Notes under the pieces: model-generated
Databases searched by the model: none
What the model was told of the DNA's origin: nothing
Seen by the model: only the letters and a program-made list of their open reading frames with translations
Assembly (NCBI RefSeq): GCF_000003605.2
Contig: NW_003142802.1
Location: 289,892 to 316,268 of the forward strand
Source: Saccoglossus kowalevskii
Taxonomy: Eukaryota > Hemichordata > Enteropneusta > Harrimaniidae
Reading direction: 5' to 3'
DNA: 26,377 bases
Shown: positions 1 to 9,094 of the stretch, in pieces
Position numbering within the stretch: the stretch's first letter is position 1
How the letters are laid out: the number at the start of each line of letters is the position of its first letter
Position numbers and translations under genes: made by a program

Positions 1-120
1 TGTAACGTTAAAAAATAATTAAAATAAATAATAATAATAATAATTATAGTAAATAATTAAAATAAATAATAATAATTATATAAAAAAAAAATTTAAAAAA
101 TTAAGCCAACCAGGATCTTA
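1..120. repeat. AT-rich low-complexity tract
   Basis: Nearly pure A/T built from reiterated AATAAT and AAATAATTAAAATAA blocks, including a segment that repeats itself within about 50 bp (TAAATAATTAAAATAAATAA). It looks like a simple repeat or the tail of an AT-rich element. No coding capacity is visible. Confidence 0.7.
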
Positions 121-880
121 TTTTAATCAGATTGTGCATATCATGACTGTGAACATCAAAACTAGAATCATGCAGTTTTAACATTACAATACAGGGTCCT
201 AAAGATAAGCTCCCAGTACACACATACAGTATGGAATTACACATTGCCAACCTAAGAGAATATATTTACAGTCTAGAGTGCAGTTATACATTCACAGTCT
301 AGTGAATATAGATTCGCTTAATTCTTCGAAATAGCGCCCCCTGTGTCAGGAATAAGCATATTTTGGATGCAATCACGGAGTATAATGTATGAATAATTTA
401 GCGTCTCTATAGTAACATGGCACAAGTTTCAATAGCGCATTGGTGACTAAAAAATATTTATTTTTAAAATGTAAAATTTATCAAAGTACTTGCATGTTCC
501 CATTGTGGTTGTCTCCTGGGTTTTGGAGGGGGCGGACATGAGAGCATTGAAAGCACTGCCAGATTTTGTAAAATTTGTAATTTAGTAGCTGCGAGATGAA
601 TTTCATTTCCTTCTTGTGTGTCCTGCTTATCATTGGCCGAGGGCGCAATTCATACCACATCACAGTGCATCCGAATGATTTCAAATTTCAATCTTTACTA
701 CGCTCCACAAACACTGTGTATTTTTATTTATATAATACACTAACTTGTATTATAACAAATTGACTTACAAACCAACAACGATTCAGATACAATAATATGG
801 AACCAATTTTATGTTATTTTCGTTCAACGTAATTACAATATTTTTTTGTTCGTAAAACGTAAATTGAAAAAATAAATTCC
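121..880. other. Intergenic DNA, no gene recognised
   Basis: AT-rich DNA with stops in all frames. A patch at about 500-670 is richer in G and C than its surroundings and carries a 67-codon minus-strand open frame (481-684). I recognise no family in that frame, and its length is ordinary for this composition. The patch may be an old exon or a fragment of a mobile element, but nothing shows which. Confidence 0.5.
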
Positions 881-1190
881 GTAATTCTGTAATCACAGGC
901 TAGACGTACAACGTAATCAATCAAATGTTTTTTTCGTACACTGTAAAAATGTGTCATTTTTCTCGGTACGTACAAGAATGTACATCCAAATAAAAAAAGT
1001 CGTAAAGAATAATCCAGGGAAATTACATTTTCACAACTGTAAAACGACTAGATGACATAATTCACTGCAAAATTCAATTTTCACTGTAAACTGTAAAAAC
1101 GTCTTTTTTTCCTTGTAAATTGTAAAAAGCCATTTTTATTTCCCGTAAAACTGTACCAGCTACCCCCAGTTGCCTCCCCTCTACAGGGCT
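880..1190. repeat. Degenerate repeat rich in CGTA and ACTGTAAAA
   Basis: Loose reiterations with a spacing of roughly 20-35 bp. Each begins with CGTA or ACTGTAAA and ends in a T-rich run followed by C, for example CGTACACTGTAAAAATG, ACTGTAAACTGTAAAAACG, TTGTAAATTGTAAAAAGCC and CGTAAAACTGTACC. The block ends in a C-rich stretch, CCCCCAGTTGCCTCCCCTCT. The units are too diverged for a strict period. This resembles the edge of an old dispersed element more than a young satellite. Confidence 0.45.
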
Positions 1191-1780
1191 ATACGAACGT
1201 GTCAACATGTGTATTATTTTAAAGGCGAACATATCAATCCCTGAGATTGCACCATAAGAATCAGTGGATGTAGTTATCTACATTGGTTACACATTTCATG
1301 TCAGGTTTACTATTGTAATTGTCATCAATTTGAGTAGAATGATATAAAATTATGCTTGTGTCTTAAGTTCCGGTCGTCATGTTTTCAGTCTATGTTACAG
1401 TTCATTTTCAATGATTTTTGTCATCACCACTATGCCACAGTTACTCTGTAATAGATAAAGGCCGTATGATCAGATATCAGGCTTTCTAAACTATTAATAT
1501 GTGAACATATGCTAGACTATATTTGATGTCATACGTACCGAGATCTTTATTATAGCTTTGGCCATATTAGCACCAGAGAACAAACCAATGAACTCGCTGG
1601 TAGTGTGTTCAAATCTTACAGTAACGTCTTCTTTGTATTTCAGTTTTCCCTTAAATAGAATGTTGAATTTATAGCACTATATATAACCATCATTGTATTA
1701 CATATTGGATTTATAGTATAATATAAGGAAATCATTATATGAGCTTATTACGATGATACTGCAAAGTATGCACGAAGACA
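1191..1780. other. Intergenic DNA, nothing recognised
   Basis: AT-rich sequence with frequent stops on both strands and no repeat, RNA or coding signature that I could support. Confidence 0.5.
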
Positions 1781-2920
1781 GTTCAGATCCGTGGTACATC
1801 GTGGCCATTCCAGGATGTAAACTCATTCTTACAAATAAATAAATACAACATTAGTATATTAGGCCCATTTTATATGATATTTCAATCGTGTGCATGCGAC
1901 GCAAAACTTAATATATTGCCAAATATTTTGATTTTAATTATTTTCATGAGATAGCAAATTTAGTATTTTTTGGCAAATTTTTAATTCATTATCAGTATCA
2001 GTGTGTTTAAATTTCCGCGAATTAACATTATGGCATTTTACGTCTGTCAAATAACGGCCAAATAAATACGTGGAATCATTAATTACTAAGGACCTGGCGT
2101 AGAATTGGAAATTACTCCAAATAAACAAATGTCCAATTCGGGAACAGGATAATAGTATATTTGGTTATTGGTGAAATAGTAGGGCGCCACCAGACGGACT
2201 GGCTTAGCAAGAAGAGTCTCTCATGAAGTTGACGCTGATTGTACACAAAGGAAGCAGCACATCCCGCCATTGGATGGTGGCACATCGTGTATGTGGTGTT
2301 TACAAAGGACGTGCAGATGATCCGTGGTTCATCGTGACCAATAATAAAATTATTGGTTGTCCAACTGTGGGCGTGTCTTTTATTTCTGTGCTAAATGTGC
2401 AACACCAAAGTCCCGCCATTTATTTCTCATGGTTGTTCAACCATAGTCGTCTGCACTAGTATCGCGAGTTCTAAGTTTGGTTTACTCAGTGTTTACTATG
2501 TTGGTAAAACCGCGCAAATTCATTTTACCGCCACTTTACAGCGGTTTTCACACAGACATCAGTTAATTCCGTTACCCAATGGCTGAAGCAATTTCACATC
2601 GACCAGACACGCCCCAAAACAGATGACGAGATTTGACAGGATCGGCCAATGCGCATGCGTATAAAACAGCTGGTATTAATATCCTAATTTCCTAATAACG
2701 TATTTTGCACTCGTACAATGCAAAATATACATATTTGATTAGGTTGGTTGGCCATCAAGTACCATCCTATGGCACCCAATTCATATATCACCAATACCAT
2801 AGTACAGAGTTATGTTAACAGCGAGTCACAAATATGAATATTATACTAAATTTTTATTGAATTAATTGTAAGGATGAGATTACATTGTGAAATAGCCATG
2901 ATGTACCACGGATCAGTTCA
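1781..2920. mobile_element. 1.14-kb inverted-repeat-bounded element (putative)
   Basis: The left edge (about 1781-1845) and the reverse complement of the right edge (about 2855-2920) align over about 60 bp at roughly 80% identity. They share GATCCGTGGTACATC, then a TGG..ATT block, GATGTAA or AATGTAA, CTCAT and CTTACAA. A third, shorter copy of the core (GATCCGTGGTTCATCGTG) lies inside at 2323-2340. The interior has no transposase-like frame; the 78- and 63-codon plus-strand frames overlap each other and resemble nothing known. No clear target duplication is visible, so exact ends and class are unresolved. It could be a non-autonomous DNA transposon or a simple inverted duplication. Confidence 0.5.
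2336..2357. repeat. Short perfect hairpin
   Basis: ACCAATAAT and ATTATTGGT form 9-bp perfect arms around a 3-base AAA loop. It lies just after the internal copy of the GATCCGTGG motif inside the inverted-repeat-bounded element. Its function is unknown. Confidence 0.6.
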
Positions 2921-2925
2921 GCATA

Positions 2926-3367
2926 TCTGATTCATCTGCTTACTGAGTATCTGATTCATCTGTGTATTGAGTATCTGATTCATCTGTGTACTGAGTATCT
3001 TATTCATCTGTTTACTGAGTATCTGATTCATCAGTTTACTGAGTATCTGATTCATCTGTGTACTGAGTATCTGATTCATCTGTGTACTGAGTATCTGACT
3101 CATCTGTGTACTGAGTATCTGATTCATCTGTGTACTGAGTATCTGATTCATCTGTTTACTGGGTATCTAATTCATCTCTTTACTGAGTATCTGATCCATC
3201 TGTGTACTGAGTATCTGACTCATCTGTGTACTGAGTATCTGATTCATCTGTGTACTGAGTATCTGATTCATCTGTTTACTGGGTATCTAATTCATCTCTT
3301 TACTGAGTATCTGATCCATCTGTGTACTGAGTATCTGATTCATCTGTTTACTGAGTATCTGATTCAT
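2926..3367. repeat. 24-bp minisatellite, about 18 copies
   Basis: Tandem units of consensus TCTGATTCATCTGTGTACTG plus AGTA, with a strict 24-bp period. Variants include CTGTTTACTG, CATCTCTTTACTG, GGGTATCTAATTC, GATCC and GACTC. Units 3061-3180 and 3181-3300 are two copies of a 120-bp five-unit block differing at one base, so there is higher-order structure. Because 24 is a multiple of three, a minus-strand frame stays open over several units, reading an 8-residue repeat (MNQILSTQ). I treat that as a by-product of the repeat and not a gene. The array starts a few bases after the right edge of the inverted-repeat-bounded element. Confidence 0.95.
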
Positions 3368-3952
3368 GTAAAAGACCTCTCAAAGTTAAAAATACATCAA
3401 GGCCATAATATTTCACTCAAATGCTTTACTTGTCATGCATGGTTCGGACACTATATAACTAGGGACAACCCAACGTTGGTATAAGTAGTCATGTGATAAT
3501 GTTCATAGAAATGTAAAGAACATCCCCCACACAACTACAACATCCATGTCGTGTCATTGTGACACATATTCAGGTTTTCTTTATAAATAGTACGAGTAAA
3601 TGAAAGTACGTTTTGACCATTTTAGTTTAGTTTTTTACCATGTGGTTTGTTCATACAATTGTGACATTTCAGTCTCAATATTATCTTGATACCGTTACAG
3701 TACTTGTCTGTATGTAAATTTCAAATTTAAATCGTTGTAATATACCGCGTTCTCTGCAGTCCCAGATTAACGATTACAACTCAATAATATTGTTAAACGT
3801 TGATCACTATGACGTTTGAGTCGATTTTGGATCACCAGTATCTCACGAAATGCTGAAAATGATATATTGAGATGATGCTGAAGACGACAATGTTGCCCGA
3901 TGATCATAATCACGATCTCCAGTCACAACGAAACACGCTTATTGTATCCGAG
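3368..3952. other. Intergenic DNA, nothing recognised
   Basis: AT-rich, stop-dense sequence between the 24-bp minisatellite and the left end of the foldback-like transposon. No coding or RNA signal is visible. Confidence 0.5.
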
Positions 3953-4106
3953 GTATGTAAATGTGTCGAAATGGACATAGTGCGAGTGGTTAGTGCTAGT
4001 AGCACTAATCCGAAAAACTACTAGATCTAGTGCAAAAATGGCACTAGATCTAGTGCTAAAATGTACATAGTGTGAGTGGCATTGATATCGCGTTGTCAAC
4101 GACGTC
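3953..4106 (+). repeat. Left terminal inverted repeat of the foldback-like element
   Basis: A 154-bp repeat matching the reverse complement of the right end almost throughout. It contains two palindrome units 23 bp apart: a slightly degenerate one at 4018-4033 and the perfect GCACTAGATCTAGTGC at 4041-4056. It also has GTGCGAGTGG and GTGTGAGTGG boxes on either side of the palindromes and ends at GACGTC. Confidence 0.85.
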
Positions 4107-5479
4107 AAGACATCCCGTAATTTTCTGAAAATAAATTAATATTTACGTAAAATTGTTGTATCTCTCATTCATTGGAAATGTGCTACAGTGGGAAAATTGA
4201 GAATGTCATTGTCCAATTTTGTCGTAGTAGACCGTTGGAACAACGCGATCGGCCGGGAAACTAGCTGAAACAGTGAAACTGCGGGTCGAACTTCGTAATT
4301 TTTACAAATTGTGAATAGATATACTGTATGAAATGATATTGTGAGGAAGTTTGTGTTTTCAACTTTGGCGAATGGAAACTTTTTGTAAATGGTGGAATTC
4401 AGCGTTGATTTTTTTTTTTTTAAATCGCTAATGTACCGTTTTATTTCTGGTCGGCGCCACACTTAATGAAAATAGATCTTCGAAAATGAAATTATGATGC
4501 CATATATGAACTAAATGAAAAATTGGTATACTCCTAGTCTAAGTCCCGGGTCCCTGTAAAGCTCTGTGGATTTTGTGTGTACTGCGACCTGTGAATAGGC
4601 ATATACATATTCACGTAATCCTGTTGTTACATTGTATCATGGAGGAACTAACGGAATATGATGTAACCTCGCCGATTTTTTAACGTGACCATATTATATA
4701 CGTCTAGACACTTTCTCTGCAATAATATTGTTTAGGAGCCCTTAGGATTTTTTGTTGTAGACTCTCGAAATCTTGTTCTTGTTGCAGTTGCTAATAATCA
4801 AACATGTGAAGAAACAAGTTCGTCTGTTGAATTTCCGGTTGTGAAATACGTATTTTAACCCTTCACAGCTAAACAAACCCAGTGTATGGTCGCGTTAAAA
4901 AAATGGGACCAAGAAGTCGTCCAGGGCGATTTTCGGCAGTTTTTAAATTTATTTTTTAAAACATTTTGTCGTAATTTATCGGACATTTCAATCGTTATTG
5001 ACGCCTAAATCTGCCTATTTAAGTTTTTATTCAAGAGCGTCTTTATTGTAACTAGCGTAAGCTCCGTTTGGACAAAGAGCTGTTATCACTGCAAACAATG
5101 TTAAATTATTCTTCTTATGCTAAGTTCATCTTTGAAAACAACTATTTTTTTATTTAAAAAAATCATGCCATTTTCCCATCAAAATCCAAGCTAAAAGAGC
5201 GTACTACAACATCGGCAAATCTCAACCGCGTTGCGTTCAATAACATTAACATATTTAAATGAGCTATGGTGATTTGAACGCGTTGGCATCATCCAGCATT
5301 TTGATTGGTTAATTAGCGGTTTGACCTATTAGCTCAACTTACGCAAGAGAAACAAGACGGATACCCTACCGCATGGAGCGTTTATATGCGATCGGAATCA
5401 TTTGCTTACGATGAAACTAAGTTGAATTTTATTTGAATCAACGAATTTATTTTTTGTGCGTTATTTTAATCACTACTGA

Positions 5480-5486
5480 GTAATAT
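5480..5486 (+). repeat. Target-site duplication, left copy (GTAATAT)
   Basis: Direct 7-bp repeat immediately outside the CAGAGG terminus. It is identical to 5889-5895 on the other side. Confidence 0.85.
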
Positions 5487-5888
5487 CAGAGGTACATTAC
5501 TTGGGGTTTGTAGCTACGGTGACATGATACCAAGATCCCGTCACAATCTCGCTCTCGCATAAGCGTTCCAACTCAGAAAAAATGCGAATGCGCATGCCCG
5601 AGGTAACTAGGATACTGGGATGTCCAGGTGGATCAAAATAGCTGCCCACGATATGACGGATTACGAGAACTATATTTTCTGTACATTTTCGATGTATTAC
5701 ATTTTTCACTATGATGGTGACAAGAAAAGTTTATTTTTTTCATTACAAACCTTGAACATTGATATGCGTCATGTCAGAAGGTCGTAGCCTCAGTCTCGCT
5801 ATCTACAAGAAGAGACTTGAATGGGATCTTGACATGATGTCACCATACAGTACTATGCGAGTTGCAAACCCCAAGTAATGTACCTCTG
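5487..5888. mobile_element. 402-bp hAT-like MITE nested in the foldback-like element
   Basis: The ends are perfect inverted repeats of at least 24 bp beginning CAGAGGTACATTACTTGGGG. Weaker homology continues inside (GGTGACAT, then CAAGATCCC, on both arms). It is flanked by a perfect 7-bp direct repeat GTAATAT at 5480-5486 and 5889-5895. The CAGAG start resembles hAT superfamily termini, although hAT elements usually make 8-bp duplications, so the class is an inference. At 402 bp it has no room for a transposase and must be non-autonomous. It inserted after the surrounding element was already present. Confidence 0.85.
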
Positions 5889-5895
5889 GTAATAT
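5889..5895 (+). repeat. Target-site duplication, right copy (GTAATAT)
   Basis: Immediately follows CCTCTG, the right terminus of the nested MITE, and matches the left copy exactly. Confidence 0.85.
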
Positions 5896-6414
5896 TCAAC
5901 GTTTGTGAAACGTAGCATGTCCGGATTGAGCATCTGTGATCGCTTGCTGCTACGCAGTTGTGTTCGTTTTTATTAGAAACGTCGTTTAAAAATATACTTT
6001 TGTTACCAATAAAATAAAAACAAATGTATTTGAAAAATGACACTGGGCGACACTGTAATGACATTCCAGGTGGCCTACTTTTTAGTTCAGCAAGAATTAT
6101 TAATTATTGTTAATTCTGCAATAGTTTTTTTCGTCTTGGGTGGCCCAACTGACGGCGTAGAAAGTCTGTGTAGTTGAGTACAATGAAAATTTCCCCCCAA
6201 AATATTTGATAATTATTTTTTGAAATTTTGAACCCCAAATAAGCGCCCATCACCCGCGAAATCCCCAGGGCGATTTTTCGGATGGCCGAATTTACGGCAG
6301 AATCCGGTATTATATAAAGAAAGTATTATTATGGACATCTCGCTCATATTGCCGATGTTTAATACTGTTTGTAGTTTGCATATGAAAGTGGTTGTTGATG
6401 CCCCTCCTATTATT

Positions 6415-6615
6415 CGACGTCGTTGACAATGCGAAAACAATGCCACTCGCACTGTGCACATTTTAGCACTAGATCTAGTGCCATTTTAGCACTAGATCTA
6501 GTGCCATTTTAGCGCTAGATCTAGTGCCATTTTAGCACTAGATATAGTACTTTTTCGGATTAGTGCTACTAGCACTAGCCACTCGCACTACGCCCATTTC
6601 GACACATTTACATAC
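6415..6615 (-). repeat. Right terminal inverted repeat of the foldback-like element
   Basis: A 201-bp inverted counterpart of the left repeat. It has four palindrome units starting at 6466, 6489, 6512 and 6535, an exact 23-bp period. The first two are perfect GCACTAGATCTAGTGC. The third has a G substitution in the left arm and the fourth is degenerate (GATATAGTAC). Each unit is joined by CATTTTA. The regular array of dyads is the kind of site a dimeric DNA-binding protein could recognise, but that is inference. Confidence 0.85.
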
Positions 6616-7228
6616 ATGTCACGTGTATCCTTATGTCTTTTTACGAGTATATATGTATAGTATAGTATATTTTATTTGGCACGAAATAATGCATTGAATT
6701 ACATTATCTATGGTCAATAAACATACAACAACAAGAAGAAACAAACATCAATAACAAATAAAACAATAAGTAAGCAAAGAAATATGTATATATGCACTCC
6801 TAACATATACCAACAGTTGTACTTCCCTCCTCGACTGATTCGGGATTCCTCAAGCACGCCACCAACGTCAGTAATCAGTCAAAGCTTGGAGAAAGCCTGA
6901 ATGCTGACGGAAGAGGGGTGAACACGGGGTTGACGGATGCATAATATTTCATGCGGGTACATCATAATGCAACACACGAAAAAAAATTCCAATCACTAAT
7001 TTAAATACTGCCGATGCATATTTTCATTTTTTCCATGAGGTTGTTGTTTGTATTTTTTTTCCTAATTGGTTATACTAGTCTTATAATGTTTTTGAGACAT
7101 TATTTTTTTCATTGATTTTTGTAATGAGACGAATGATTTTTTTAAAGAAATAACATTTATTATACTACCATAATTTCCACATAATGAAATTAATACAATA
7201 TGAATATTCATTTATTATCGAGTGTGCC
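6616..7228. other. Intergenic DNA upstream of the putative gene
   Basis: Mostly AT-rich. A more GC-rich stretch at about 6823-6925 can fold imperfectly: CCCTCCTCGACTGATTCGGG pairs loosely with the complement of CTGAATGCTGACGGAAGAGG, and GACTGATT pairs perfectly with AATCAGTC. I do not recognise an RNA gene here. The rest shows no coding signal. Confidence 0.45.
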
Positions 7229-7514
7229 GCTTCCTAGCAACTTTGGCGTTACGGTTGTTCTGTTTTCCTCCCACCGGAAAAAAAAAATTTTAAAGGAGGA
7301 CTTATTTTAAATAAAATACTTAGAATATCTGCTCTTAACGCTTCGGGTATTCATACATTGTTATAAATCGTAAATATGTGCCTTCTAAGATTTTATTGGG
7401 TTTAAAACGACCTTGCAGTCATGGGTCTTGTGCTTTATTTGAGGCTGTTATGTTTACCGGTAACACCTTTCCTGTTCATTATATTCGTCGAAGCGAATCG
7501 AGTCATTCAACAAC
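7229..7514 (+). promoter_or_regulatory. Putative promoter region of the plus-strand gene
   Basis: This stretch precedes the first coding exon. It contains ACCGGAA (7273-7279), a match to the ETS-family core that is common in TATA-less animal promoters. An imperfect RFX X-box-like sequence, GCTTCCTAGCAAC, lies at 7229-7241. I see no convincing TATA box at a suitable distance. The start of transcription cannot be fixed from sequence. An ATG at 7421 opens a frame that runs past the main start codon, so transcription probably begins downstream of about 7425 if the 7582 start is used. Both motif matches could be chance. Confidence 0.3.
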
Positions 7515-7565
7515 ATGGCTGCCAAACGGATAGGAGTTATTGCACGTTCGCGGACAATTTGTTGA
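7515..7565 (+). other. Upstream ORF 1 in the putative 5' leader
   Basis: ATG at 7515 in the context CAACATGGC, followed by 16 codons (MAAKRIGVIARSRTIC) and TGA at 7563. It lies just before the main start codon and would intercept scanning ribosomes if transcription starts upstream of it. The sequence shows the frame; a regulatory role is inferred. Confidence 0.4.
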
Positions 7566-7570
7566 CAGCC

Positions 7571-7618
7571 ATGCCACTACCATGGATAATTCTAGCTCCG
7601 ATCGCAGCCCACGGTTAA
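7571..7618 (+). other. Upstream ORF 2 overlapping the main start
   Basis: ATG at 7571 opens a 15-codon frame (MPLPWIILAPIAAHG) ending in TAA at 7616-7618. It overlaps the proposed main start at 7582 in another frame. A ribosome using this ATG would bypass the main frame, so it would reduce expression if the leader includes it. Confidence 0.35.
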
Positions 7619-7699
7619 GTGAAAGTGTTGCAAGTTCATGGCTGAGAATCTGTGAGAACGAATGTGGCTCGTTTTCTGGAGCGAACTTCAGTAATTTGA
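7582..7699 (+). CDS. First coding exon of an unidentified gene
   Basis: ATG at 7582 sits in an ideal ACCATGG context. It is the first ATG in its frame after an in-frame stop at 7531. The frame encodes 39 residues beginning MDNSSSDRSPRLSESVASSW, rich in serine and acidic residues, then LRICENECGSFSGANFSNL. It ends at a strong GTAAGT donor (7700-7705), leaving one base (A) of a split codon. The next good plus-strand exon found (23524-23668) starts with two bases before its open frame, so the two join in phase through a serine codon (A plus GT). I do not recognise the protein. The N-terminus is polar with no signal peptide, suggesting a cytosolic or nuclear product. Two upstream ORFs precede and overlap it. 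This is an exon inferred from splice, frame and context; no transcript was seen. Confidence 0.5.
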
Positions 7700-8932
7700 G
7701 TAAGTTTACTTGTTTTGGAACTTGCATTCTATCGAAGTTCGAATACAGTAATCGAGTTCGGTACTGCGTGTGACACCGACGTGATCGCTAGACTGTCAAA
7801 CACACCATGAATTAATTAATATATTGATAGTTAAACAGAATAATTAATACTATTCCAAAATGATAAAAATGAAATGGCTAAATTTTAACAAATCATCGAA
7901 CTTTTTGGCATTCCCTGTTCCTGTCATTCGCGTGTAACGTTATGACAGCGAATTCTGTGTATTCGCGATGGAAAAGGCTCTGCCTTCTATTAACCATGTC
8001 AAGTAAATCAATTGAATTACTGCACGTCTTGCATGATTTAATATTGTGCCACTACGGCCCTGAATCATTTGATTGTTTTTGTCGTTAAGTCGTGTCTCAC
8101 GCTAGGAATCTCACGACATATATATTGCCCATAACCATGACCAAAGTCGCCATACATTTGCACAACTTCGAACACCGTCTTTCAACATTTTCAAGAATTA
8201 CTCGTAATCAACATTTTCGTTATTAAAATTTAGCAATTATTTTTCGAAGTTTATTACGTGTGTAAAAAATAAAGTCATCTGGCCGGGTGACTATGAACGC
8301 CATCAAACTCTGGGAAAGATTAATAAACTTGTTGTGAGCAAGTCTACTGTTGCTGTTGTACCGTGTCTAAGAGTGAGTCAGAGGAAAAAAGTCCTAAATA
8401 AAAAAAGTCCCGATAGAAGCTGGACCCATAACAAGTTGGAGTTGACATGTGACTATACAGATGCACTCACTAGACTTAAAAACTGTGACATTATTCCTCC
8501 ACAGACCCTAGAAATTTCTATAGGTTTGTTGAAATTCCTGTTGCATCATACAGCAAACAGTAGCTAAGTGGTACTCTGACGGAGTAGCCATAAGCCATGG
8601 CGTTGACAGGTTGTAATTGCCTATACAAAGTGGCTTTCCTTTCTTTGGCTATATTGGAGATTTTATTGTTCACTGTGTGGTTTGTACCTTTGTACAAATG
8701 CGCAGTGCAAGTTTGGTTTTGGTGAAATAATCTAAATTTTTAGATAAAAATATGCACATGCATTGACTTTGGAATACAATTTATCAGAACTGTTTTTTGT
8801 ATTTTTTCTGAAAATATTCTTGATTTTGTTGCTAGAATTTTGCAGTAGCTCAATTCATTTAATGTTTTTGAATTTAATATGTTATATCAGTGATACTTGT
8901 TGGATATATTTCATTGTAATGAAAAGTTTTAT

Positions 8933-9094
8933 TTAAAACGGGAGGATCGTCACCTGCGCACACACGGGAATTGAGTCCCAAGCAATGATAACACATGCTA
9001 AAAATGCAAAGGCTCATGGGTAGACACTTGTTTGTAAATAATGACACGCTATGGCCACCTGACGCATGCGTAGGTGACGACTCCCCCGCTTTAA
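8933..9094. mobile_element. 162-bp TTAA-flanked MITE
   Basis: Inverted termini align for about 26 bp. The left reads TTTAAAACGGGAGGATCGTC then ACCTGCGCA. The right, reverse complemented, reads TTTAAAGCGGGGGAGTCGTC then ACCTACGCA. TTAA at 8933-8936 and 9091-9094 flanks both ends, the target preferred by piggyBac-type and some Kolobok-type elements. The interior (about 100 bp) has no coding capacity. The terminal G/C stretch is far more GC-rich than the surrounding intron. Class assignment rests only on TTAA and is inferred. Confidence 0.75.

Larger units (their letters stand above)
3953..6615. mobile_element. Foldback-like DNA transposon with palindrome-rich terminal repeats
   Basis: The two ends are inverted copies of each other. 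The left terminal repeat is 3953-4106 (154 bp) and the right one is 6415-6615 (201 bp). From outside inward both contain GTATGTAAATGTGTCGAAATGG, read here as two shorter blocks (GTATGTAAATG and TGTCGAAATGG), then AGTGCGAGTGG, TAGTGCTAGTAGCACTAATCC, 23-bp palindrome units, a second GAGTGGCATTG, and TTGTCAACGACGTC at the inner edge. The length difference is two extra 23-bp units on the right. The interior has no transposase-like frame, so it looks non-autonomous. A possible 7-bp duplication TGTATCC lies at 3943-3949 and 6624-6630, but it sits 3 and 8 bp outside the aligned ends, so it is tentative. Superfamily is not assigned. A hAT-like MITE is inserted inside. Confidence 0.8.

Noticed and set aside
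2918..3151. Minus-strand frame encoding an MNQILSTQ repeat protein
   Set aside because: It is produced by the 24-bp period being a multiple of three. There is no start context, splice signal or non-repeat domain.
4169..4462. 97-codon minus-strand frame inside the foldback-like element, possible transposase piece
   Set aside because: No DDE/D-type or zinc-finger motif, and composition follows the local AT bias. The length is within chance for the window.
6823..6925. Possible structured RNA gene
   Set aside because: The fold is imperfect, with no tRNA boxes, snRNA motifs or Pol III terminator arrangement that I can support.
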